Translations under genes and position numbers: made by a program
Notes under the pieces: generated by a model
Database searches by the model: none
Seen by the model: the letters and a program-made list of their open reading frames with translations, nothing else
Told to the model about the DNA's origin: nothing
Part shown: positions 19,221-26,963 of the stretch, piece by piece
How positions within the stretch are numbered: position 1 is the first letter of the stretch
Layout of the letters: each line of letters starts with the position of its first letter
Assembly (NCBI RefSeq): GCF_947631635.1
Contig: NZ_CANRMB010000013.1
Coordinates: 16,275 to 80,274 of the forward strand
Length of the DNA stretch: 64,000 nucleotides
Source of the DNA: an uncultured Dysosmobacter sp.
GTDB lineage: Bacteria > Bacillota > Clostridia > Oscillospirales > Oscillospiraceae
Reading direction: 5' to 3'

Positions 19221-19775
19221 ATGAAAACTACATATTTAGTCTATAAGCAGGTCGATGGTGTCCGGCAACTTGTCGCCGCAACGCAGGAAGAATGGGACGC
19301 TATTATGAAAGAGAACCGGGGATTACCCATAGGACAGCGCCGGTGTTTTATGAAAGACTGTTTCGAGGATGGGGACGAGCTGGATTGTATGTATATCGAA
19401 ACGACCGCAGCTGAATACCGGGAGTGGAACAGCGAAAACACAATCGCCCAGCGGAAGCGCAAAGTCGGTTCGTCCTACTCGTTTTTATCTTTGGACGCCG
19501 GGGTGCCCGAAACCGACCTTGAGTCACTGCACGAAAGCGTCCCCTCCGCCTTTAACCTTGAGAGTCTTGCTACCGACCACCTTCTGATAGATGAGCTGAA
19601 AACGGCCCTACGTAAATGGAAGCCCTGGGCTGAGGAACTGCTGGAACTATATTTGTCTGGCGCAAAACGCTCCTGCACAAATAGCCTGTGTGAGAAGTAC
19701 AGGCTGAGTGATCGAGCTGTTCAAAAGCGGAAAGCGGCCTTTGAAAAATTCGTCTTAGATTTTTTGAAAAAATAA
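19221..19775 (+). CDS. ICE sigma-70-like/HTH protein
   Basis: SD AAGGAGAT; C-terminal HTH-like LCEKYRLSDRAVQKRKAAFEKFV. Confidence 0.6.
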   Translation: MKTTYLVYKQVDGVRQLVAATQEEWDAIMKENRGLPIGQRRCFMKDCFEDGDELDCMYIETTAAEYREWNSENTIAQRKRKVGSSYSFLSLDAGVPETDLESLHESVPSAFNLESLATDHLLIDELKTALRKWKPWAEELLELYLSGAKRSCTNSLCEKYRLSDRAVQKRKAAFEKFVLDFLKK

Positions 19776-19859
19776 GTTCGGTTTGAGGCGTCGAAAGTTG
19801 TAGTAGGGGGTTGAGAGGGCCGCAGGCCCCTCAATGCTCCTTGATAACCGAATACACAT

Positions 19860-20350
19860 TCGTCAAGTACATCAGTTCCGATGTGCGAAAGCATGAGCCA
19901 CCACAACAGGGTACGCCATGAGGCCCGGACTGCTGGAAATCATGACCTGCTGAAAATTAGGTCTGCGAAAACATCCAGCCCATCCGAGGTGAGCGAGAAT
20001 TCCCTTTGTAAGTGTCGGGTTGCCCCCGGCATGGCGATGACAGTCGGAATGACAATGGTACTCCCGCCCAGCCACAGTCTCAAACAATGGGGGCGGCTCT
20101 GTCAGAACGACAGTTGGGGTGAAACTCCCGTGAGGTGGTGAGCAGGCCATCGCTTGACGACTTCCCAGGCTTCGGCCTGCACACGGGGTGTCGAGGACAA
20201 ATAGTGTGCATTACATATCTGACCGCCAACACGGGGACGGCCAATCGCCAGCTATGATAATAGGAGACTCTGGATGGATTGGCGGTCAGATGTGTTTTGC
20301 ACACTACCTGGGAAGTAATTGGGTATTTGGCTGCAAGGGCAAATCACATA
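19860..20350 (+). ncRNA. Candidate structured non-coding region of an ICE
   Basis: About 490 bp without convincing ORF, with several inverted repeats: UUCG hairpin 20166-20179, 28-nt long-range IR 20202-20229/20279-20306, 9-nt IR 20161-20169/20307-20315. Confidence 0.4.
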
Positions 20351-20366
20351 AAGGTGAGGTGTCCTT

Positions 20367-20963
20367 ATGAATAGAGAACTGCCAGATGAAGTGCTGCGCG
20401 GCCAGGTGTACTATGCTGATTTAGATCCGGTGATCGGCTCTGAACAGGGCGGCAACCGCCCCGTCCTTGTGATCCAGAACAACATAGGGAATCGCCACAG
20501 CCCGACCATCATCATTGCCCCTATCACGACCAGGGTGAAGAAGCTCCATCAGCCGACCCATATCGGTGTCCCTCCATACTTTGGCCTGCCCCAAAACTCT
20601 ATGGTTATGCTGGAGCAGATCAGAACGATTGATAAGAGCAGGCTTGGCAGTTATGTGGGCTGCTTGGACGATGATGTGATGGACTATGTTGACGAGGCCC
20701 TTGGCATCAGCGTCGGCCTGCATGATCTTGCCGTGAAGGAACAGAAGTCGTATGCCGATGAGCCGCGTGATGAGATGCATGGCGAAATGGTGCTGACTCT
20801 TTGTGGCACCTGCCTTAGACAGTTCATTTGTTCGCCCGAGCATATTGTGAGGCGGATCAACCACACACAAGCTAAAGAATCTTGTATGTACTGCCACGTC
20901 CGGGACGGCTACGATTATCGTATCATTCACAAGAAAAAACGCCTGGGCGATGACAGGTATTAA
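20367..20963 (+). CDS. PemK/MazF-family toxin with C-terminal Cys-rich extension
   Basis: GQVYYADLDPVIGSEQGGNRPVLVIQNN...; C-terminal CGTCLRQF...CMYCHVRDGYDY. Confidence 0.88.
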   Translation: MNRELPDEVLRGQVYYADLDPVIGSEQGGNRPVLVIQNNIGNRHSPTIIIAPITTRVKKLHQPTHIGVPPYFGLPQNSMVMLEQIRTIDKSRLGSYVGCLDDDVMDYVDEALGISVGLHDLAVKEQKSYADEPRDEMHGEMVLTLCGTCLRQFICSPEHIVRRINHTQAKESCMYCHVRDGYDYRIIHKKKRLGDDRY

Positions 20964-20976
20964 GGAGGCACGAGGT

Positions 20977-21216
20977 ATGACTGATGAATTGATGGAGCAG
21001 CGCATGGCAGAACTCAACGCCCGCAACACAGAAAAAACGCCTGCTTTTGACAGCGAAAAAAGGGCCTACTCCGTGGACGATATTATGGAGATCCTGGATA
21101 TTAGCCGTTCGTCCGCATATATCCTTATCAAAAAGAATCTCTTTCGGAGCGTCAAGATTGGGAACCAGCTCCGTATCTCCAAAGCCAGCTTTGATAAATG
21201 GCTGGACAATGGGTGA
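20977..21216 (+). CDS. Excisionase-type HTH DNA-binding protein
   Basis: YSVDDIMEILDISRSSAYILIKKNLFRSVKIGNQLRISKASFDKWL. Confidence 0.85.
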   Translation: MTDELMEQRMAELNARNTEKTPAFDSEKRAYSVDDIMEILDISRSSAYILIKKNLFRSVKIGNQLRISKASFDKWLDNG

Positions 21217-21282
21217 TTGTCAACTGTACGATTTCAAATTAGCCAGCACAATCGCACATTTGAGTCAAATAAACCCCTCCGC

Positions 21283-21317
21283 TACAATGTAGTCAAGGCT
21301 TTTGCCTTGGCTACATT
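21283..21317. repeat. Inverted repeat/hairpin
   Basis: CAATGTAGTCAAGGC-TTTT-GCCTTGGCTACATTG. Confidence 0.6.
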
Positions 21318-21385
21318 GGTAAGCTACATATTCTGACACCAACCAATGGGCCAGGACTCAAAATCTACATAGGAGGTACTTCGAT

Positions 21386-21982
21386 ATGGGAAAAACCAGC
21401 ATCTCTGTCCCCGAAATGCAGAGGCTGCTCGGTATGAAAAAGGTCGAGGCATATTGGCTTGTAAAACAGGGACGCTTCAAAGTTATTCTTGTCGGCGGCA
21501 AAATGCGGATCATGCTGGACAGCTTTGAGGAATGGTACGGCAGTCAATTCCACTACAAAAAGGTCAACGGGCCGGAACCAGGCCAACTACTCCCTGCGTC
21601 TCTGACCGTCCCGGAGGCGGCTGACATCCTCGGGCTGAACCCTGGCTCCATCTATGAGCTGATAAAGAACCATGCACCCTTTGAGACATTCAAGGTCGAT
21701 GGGCAAACTCGCATTCTAAAGGAAAACTTTGAGACGTGGTATCAAGGACAGTCCCATTATAAGAAACGAGAAGACGCGGCACCGCAAGAGCTGTTGGACG
21801 CAACCCTTTCGGTGAGCGATGTGGCAAAACTGCTGGGCATACACCGAAACAGCGTTTATAACATGGTGAACAAGCGAGATTTGTTTGTCACAGTGAAAGT
21901 GAATGACAAGATCCGCATTTATAAGGACAGCTTTGAAGCGTGGTATAAGTCCCAAAATCGCCATACCATAGTTGCCAGCTGA
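21386..21982 (+). CDS. DNA-binding protein with three tandem excisionase-like HTH modules
   Basis: Three repeats: (MQRLLGMKKVEAYWLVKQ..SFEEWYGSQ)(AADILGLNPGSIYELIKN..NFETWYQGQ)(VAKLLGIHRNSVYNMVNK..SFEAWYKSQ). Confidence 0.85.
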   Translation: MGKTSISVPEMQRLLGMKKVEAYWLVKQGRFKVILVGGKMRIMLDSFEEWYGSQFHYKKVNGPEPGQLLPASLTVPEAADILGLNPGSIYELIKNHAPFETFKVDGQTRILKENFETWYQGQSHYKKREDAAPQELLDATLSVSDVAKLLGIHRNSVYNMVNKRDLFVTVKVNDKIRIYKDSFEAWYKSQNRHTIVAS

Positions 21983-21996
21983 AAGGAGGAACAACC

Positions 21997-23412
21997 GTGG
22001 CGTCTATCATTAAACGTAAAACCAAATATTCCGTTGTTTATACCTATACGGACAGCAATGGCGCCAAGCGCCAAAAATGGGAAACCTGCGGCTCCCATGC
22101 GGAAGCCAAGAAGCGAAAAGCGGAAATTGAGCATCAGCTAGACACCGGAGTGTTCATCCCGCCCAGTGCCGATACCCTATCCGATTTTCTGGACGAATAT
22201 GTATCCCTCTATGGTGTCAACACATGGGCTCCCTCTACCTTTGATGGACATACGGCGCTGATCAGCAACTACATCAAGCCCATCATCGGAGATGTGAAGC
22301 TGGATGACATCAGCCCCAGAATGATAACTAAATTCTATAAAGACCTCCAAACCGTGAAAGCAGTTCCCCGGTACGGGCAGCCCGAGGGGGAACTTATCTC
22401 CCCCAATACGATACGGGAGATACACAAACTCCTGCGGAACGCGTTCAATCAGGCAGTAAAGTGGGAGCTGATGGCAAGGAATCCCGTTCAGAATGCCACC
22501 GTTCCCAAAGCCGAGAAGCATGAGCGGAATATTTGGGACGCTCAAACACTGATGAAAGCGTTATCCCTCTGCGATGACCCATTCCTCTCCCTGGCGATCA
22601 ATCTGGCCTTTGCCTGTTCCTTGCGAATGGGGGAACTGCTGGGCCTGACATGGAGCTGTGTGGATATTAGCCAGGACAGCATAGACCATGACTGCGCCTA
22701 TATCTATATCGACAAAGAACTTCAGCGGATCTCTAGGGAATCACTGGCACAGATCGGGGAAAAAGGTATCATGTTTAAGTTCCCCACGATGCGAGGGTGC
22801 AATTCCACTGTGCTGGCCCTGAAAGAGCCGAAAACTAAGACGAGTGTGCGGAAGGTATTTCTGCCCAGGGCGGTGGCGGAAATGCTGGTAGAACGCAGAA
22901 AAACGATTGATGAACTGAAAGAATTGCTAGGGGATGAATATAGAGATTATGACCTTGTATTCGCCACTACCCAGGGGACCCCTACCGAAGCAAATTACAT
23001 CAATCGGGCCTTTGGCAAACTCATCGCGGACAACAATCTCCCCAAGGTAGTATTTCATAGTCTCAGGCACACCAGCACGACCTACAAACTTAAACTCAGC
23101 GGTGGCGATATTAAAGCCGTTCAGGGTGACACCGGCCACGCACAGGCCACAATGGTCACGGAACGGTATGCCCATATCTTAGACGATGACCGTCGTATAA
23201 ACGCCGCAAGATTCCAGAAAGAGTTTTATGGGGGTGGCAGCACAGCAGAAACCGCAGCGGTGACCGAGTCTCCCGTGGAACAGCAGCCCCCGGCACCAGA
23301 CCCGCTTCAAAACCTTGACGCAGCAGCCAAACAGCAGTTGCTTCTCAAACTCCTTACAGAATCCCCGGATATGGCGGCGCTTTTGACAGCCCTTGCAGGA
23401 AGAATCGCATAA
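21997..23412 (+). CDS. Tyrosine recombinase/integrase of the ICE
   Basis: CSLRMGELLGL, HSLRHTSTT, GHAQATMVTERYAH catalytic region. Confidence 0.95.
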   Translation: MASIIKRKTKYSVVYTYTDSNGAKRQKWETCGSHAEAKKRKAEIEHQLDTGVFIPPSADTLSDFLDEYVSLYGVNTWAPSTFDGHTALISNYIKPIIGDVKLDDISPRMITKFYKDLQTVKAVPRYGQPEGELISPNTIREIHKLLRNAFNQAVKWELMARNPVQNATVPKAEKHERNIWDAQTLMKALSLCDDPFLSLAINLAFACSLRMGELLGLTWSCVDISQDSIDHDCAYIYIDKELQRISRESLAQIGEKGIMFKFPTMRGCNSTVLALKEPKTKTSVRKVFLPRAVAEMLVERRKTIDELKELLGDEYRDYDLVFATTQGTPTEANYINRAFGKLIADNNLPKVVFHSLRHTSTTYKLKLSGGDIKAVQGDTGHAQATMVTERYAHILDDDRRINAARFQKEFYGGGSTAETAAVTESPVEQQPPAPDPLQNLDAAAKQQLLLKLLTESPDMAALLTALAGRIA

Positions 23413-23416
23413 TAGA

Positions 23417-23455
23417 GACGGACAGGAATGAGTACCATTCCTGTCCGTTTTTACA
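23417..23455. terminator. Terminator downstream of integrase
   Basis: ACGGACAGGAATG-AGTAC-CATTCCTGTCCGT then TTTT. Confidence 0.75.
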
Positions 23456-23547
23456 TAGTTGTGTTCGGCACTCTTTGATTGCCCGGAAAGCTAATTTGTG
23501 GTATAATATGGACATAAAATCCGTTGCTAATACGGGGGGTGTCGTTT

Positions 23548-24108
23548 ATGGCATTGGAGAATAAGCTGGGTATCACCGACTCCACTGAACTGGCAAAGGC
23601 GGAGGAACGGATCAGCAAGACAAAAGCACTGGAGATGTTTCAGCAGGACCTGCTGGACACCTTTGAAGTCGGTACGTTCCGGGGACTTTCCCAAATCCAT
23701 AAATATCTGTTTGATGAAATATACGACTTTGCGGGACAGGTTCGCACAGTGAACATCGCCAAGGGCGGTTTCCGTTTTGCCCCTGTCCTCTATCTTACCC
23801 CGGCCCTGGAAAACATCAGCAGGATGCCGCAATCCACGTTTGATGAGATTATTGCCAAGTATGTTGAAATGAACGTGGCCCATCCTTTTCGTGAAGGAAA
23901 CGGACGTAGCACCCGCTTATGGCTGGACGCTATCTTGAAGAAAGAACTGTGTCAGGCCGTAGACTGGAGCAAAAATGCTCGTGTTTTTTGCAGTAGGGTT
24001 CAAAAAGGGTTCTCGGTAACCGACCGTTTCGTTATACAATCATTGGTAAGATTTTCTACGAAGAAAGGAGGTAAGCACTATGGCTCGAAACAAGGGCATG
24101 TCGGGTAA
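23548..24108 (+). CDS. Fic/DOC family protein, possibly altered C-terminus
   Basis: Fic motif HPFREGNGRSTR. Confidence 0.88.
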   Translation: MALENKLGITDSTELAKAEERISKTKALEMFQQDLLDTFEVGTFRGLSQIHKYLFDEIYDFAGQVRTVNIAKGGFRFAPVLYLTPALENISRMPQSTFDEIIAKYVEMNVAHPFREGNGRSTRLWLDAILKKELCQAVDWSKNARVFCSRVQKGFSVTDRFVIQSLVRFSTKKGGKHYGSKQGHVG

Positions 24109-24289
24109 AACCCACACTAAACAGCAGTTAGATGATTATGCAAACCAGCATACCCCTAATAACAAAGCATACAAAGCCAAAATAACAAACCAAAAACAAA
24201 TCAAACAGAAAAAAGGCAAAGGACGCCTTGATTATGTTGTTTATTTGGATTGGATGTGTTATAGCAAAGGTCTGTATGAATTTGATTAA
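24080..24289 (+). CDS. Small basic hypothetical protein
   Basis: RBS GAAAGGAGGT; MARNKGMSGKTHTKQQLDDYANQHTPNNKAY. Confidence 0.55.
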   Translation: MARNKGMSGKTHTKQQLDDYANQHTPNNKAYKAKITNQKQIKQKKGKGRLDYVVYLDWMCYSKGLYEFD

Positions 24290-24666
24290 CAACTAAATAT
24301 GCTTTGAGCGAAAACATCAATCAGAAATGGTTGGTGTTTTTCTTTTTGCAAGAAACAATTTTTTATGGAAGTTAGAATTACCGAGAAATACGAGATCACA
24401 CAAAGTCTATGAGGACTGCAACACCTACAAAACCGGCGATATTTGAATTGATTACCATTAGTGTTGCAAAGATGAGAAGCATTGAACGCTGAACCGTCAA
24501 GCGATTTTTTGCCCGCTTGCTAATTGCTTGCTAATTGCGGCCCTAAAAAATGGCCGTGATTAGCAAGAAAACGTGGCAAATTGTGAGTGATGGGATTTGA
24601 AAAAAGTGAGTGTTTGCAAGGGTTCTTGAGGTGTTGTGAGTGCCCGTCACAACCACGCCGGGCCTT

Positions 24667-24711
24667 CTCCTAAGCGGTAGATCGGAGGTTCGAGTCCTCT
24701 CCAGGGTGCCA
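24667..24711 (+). repeat. 3' fragment of tRNA-Arg(CCT), probable ICE attachment site
   Basis: CTCCTAAGCGGTAGATCGGAGGTTCGAGTCCTCTCCAGGGTGCCA matches anticodon loop to CCA; no matching 5' acceptor (ACCCTGG) upstream; followed by terminator. Confidence 0.75.
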
Positions 24712-24748
24712 AAAGGAGCCAAAACGTATTGTTTTGGCTCCTTTTTAG
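24711..24748 (+). terminator. Terminator after the tRNA fragment
   Basis: AAAAGGAGCCAAAAC-GTATT-GTTTTGGCTCCTTTT. Confidence 0.8.
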
Positions 24749-24863
24749 TATTATCTCTGAAATTTGCAAAATGCACGTTTATTGACTTTGATTGTATATT
24801 CTGCCTACATTTTTTCTCTTTATAGAGTCCAAAAAGCACTCCTTTGCTTACACTTGCCAACAT

Positions 24864-25824
24864 TTAAGAGGTTTTAGTGGGTAACTTCTCTTCATCCTTT
24901 ATCCCTTTAAGCAATTCGGATAACAGCTCCGGATGTGCCAGAATCAGTGATTTAAGCTGTTGGATAGTCTTTGCACCCAAGGTTGTTCCTGTGGCGGCGC
25001 TTTCCACTTTGGCGAAAAACCCTGTATCCATTTCCTGTGCTATCAGCTTACGATCTGCGTCAAACCCGTGGGCGTATGTATCTGTCACCATGCGGGCCTC
25101 CGCATGACCCGTATCTCCCTGAACTGCCTTGATATTGCCCCGGCTCAGTTTCAGCTTCAAGGATGTGCTGCTATGCCGCAGACTATGGAAAACGACCGGA
25201 CGCAGGCCACAGTTTTCGATTAGCCGTCGGAAGTGCTTGCCGATGATATTATGTTCGTAGGGATGGCCGTTGATCTGTGCCACAACCATATCCAGCTCAT
25301 GATATTCCTCACCCATCATCCGCTTGTACTCGGCCTGCTGTGCTTTCACTTTAAGCACTTTTGAGAAGTTTATGGATGCGGCCAACTGTATGAGCGGTAA
25401 TCTTAGCGCCCGTATCCATGTGGCCAGATACTACAACGGCGGGCTGATCCAAAAGAAGCGTATAGTAGGCATCTATATCTCGGACAGTCAGCGACCTCAC
25501 ATACCGCTCCCCAAGATAAGGATTAGATGAATTCTTAATGAGGCCGGTACTCATGCTATAATAAGAGTTGCCCCACTTTTTCAGCCCATAGACTTCTACA
25601 TATTCCTTCAGGAAATCCCTGACTGTAATATCCCTTTTCTGCTGAATTGCCCCTTTCGCGGTTCTAACAGGAGGCTCAAAGGAGCCGTTCTTTTTTGCCA
25701 ACTTGATTTGCATACCCCGGATCAGGGCTTCATCCTCAGATTTGAAGGGCTCTGTGCGGGGGACCTTTTCTCCGGGGCAGCGATATATGACCTGGTAGCT
25801 GTTTCCACGTTTTCGGATTGACAT
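24864..25824 (-). pseudogene. Tyrosine integrase of a second element, internally deleted
   Basis: N-terminal part (25351-25824) ends HTVGRIHKLLKSA; C-terminal part (24864-25385) resumes at QQAEYKRMMGEEYHELD...HSLRHSSTS...; central core-binding/Arg-I region missing. Confidence 0.85.
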
Positions 25825-25889
25825 ATTTTTCCTCTTTTGCCATAATGATTAGGCCGCCCACCGCAATCAGGGTGGACGGCCGTTTCGGC

Positions 25890-26058
25890 TTATGCCGGGA
25901 CATTGGGTGACTTCAAAAAATCAATGAAGGCCTCCCGCGGAATGCGGTAATGGTTCCCAATTCGAAGGGCTTTGATCGCTCCGGAGCTGATAAGGGCGTA
26001 GATCTTGTTCCGACCGGTGTTCAGCGTTTCCGCTATATCAACGACATCGAATTGAAAA
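25890..26058 (-). pseudogene. Truncated excisionase-like HTH fragment
   Basis: GFQFDVVDIAETLNTGRNKIYALISSGAIKALRIGNHYRIPREAFIDFLKSPNVPA* with no in-frame start. Confidence 0.6.
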
Positions 26059-26329
26059 CCTCATATTTCACACCATCACCGTTCCCTTTTCTGGCGCTGT
26101 ACCAATAAAACGCACCCTGCAACGGCACTGCACAGGGCATGGCCCAAAACCGAAGCCATGCGAGCTGCGGCCAATTTACTGATCGCAAAATTGTCAATTA
26201 TCATATCATAAAACAAACTCCTTTTTGCAGCTCCAATTTGTCTATAGAAAATATTGGAAAAGTATTGATAATGGGGAAATTTTATACTATCCTTATTATG
26301 CATCAATGGCAAGAAAACATTATTGAAGC

Positions 26330-26554
26330 AGGAAAGCCGAAAGCCATGCTGACCGCCATTGCCACTGCCGGGAACTTCGGCATCCAGAACAACACCAGCG
26401 GCGCCCCCGGGGTGGACCGGCACTCGTCCGAGGGGCCATGATCTGTTTCAAGGGCAAGCGGCGCTACAACCGGTTTGAGGACGCGGTAAAGGCCCGGAAG
26501 CTTGCCGAGGAAAATTTACATGATAGGTTTTGCAAGAAGACACCAGAGGCATAG
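26330..26554 (+). pseudogene. AP2-like domain remnant
   Basis: NFGIQNNTSGAPGV... then in another frame MICFKGKRRYNRFEDAVKARKLAEENLHDRFC. Confidence 0.5.
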
Positions 26555-26654
26555 AATAGGGATAGAATAAGGAAAGAAGGCATTGTGATGAGGAGCGATC
26601 CCCCTCAGACTTTGCCCGCTGGCGGAGCCACCGACGGCGGCGGGCTGCATTTCG

Positions 26655-26742
26655 ACCGGTGATGGGCAAACCACGGGAAACCGTGGGGCGCAAAGCCGAG
26701 GAGCTGCGGCGGCATATGCCGCTATGCTGGCCGGGTTGCGAT
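26655..26742 (+). promoter_or_regulatory. c-di-GMP-I (GEMM) riboswitch-like aptamer 1
   Basis: GGGCAAACCACGGGAAACCGTGGGGCGCAAAGCC...GCTGGCCGGGTTGCG. Confidence 0.72.
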
Positions 26743-26743
26743 A

Positions 26744-26815
26744 ATAGCAAACCATGGGAAACCGTGGGACTGCAAAGCGAGGGGCCTAAATCGTCGAACC
26801 GATCTGATAGTGCTC
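26744..26815 (+). promoter_or_regulatory. Second, partly degenerate GEMM-like aptamer
   Basis: AGCAAACCATGGGAAACCGTGGGACTGCAAAGC...GGGGCCTAAA...GATAGTGCTCCG. Confidence 0.5.
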
Positions 26816-26837
26816 CGCAAACCCGCGGGTTTGCGGA
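26814..26837. repeat. Perfect 24-bp palindrome, possible expression platform
   Basis: TCCGCAAACCCGCGGGTTTGCGGA. Confidence 0.6.
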
Positions 26838-26963
26838 TAAGAAAGGGCAAGTGAGCAAGCTCTCGGCGCTAGCTGAGGGCGAGGGGTATGGAATCTGCTC
26901 CGACGACACGGCAGCCCGGCTGCCGGACTCTTTGCGTCCGGAATGCAAAGAAAGGAACCAACT

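Noticed and set aside
24543-24863. 106-aa minus ORF (LERTRTSDLPLRR...)
   Set aside because: Typical spurious translation antisense to a tRNA 3' end
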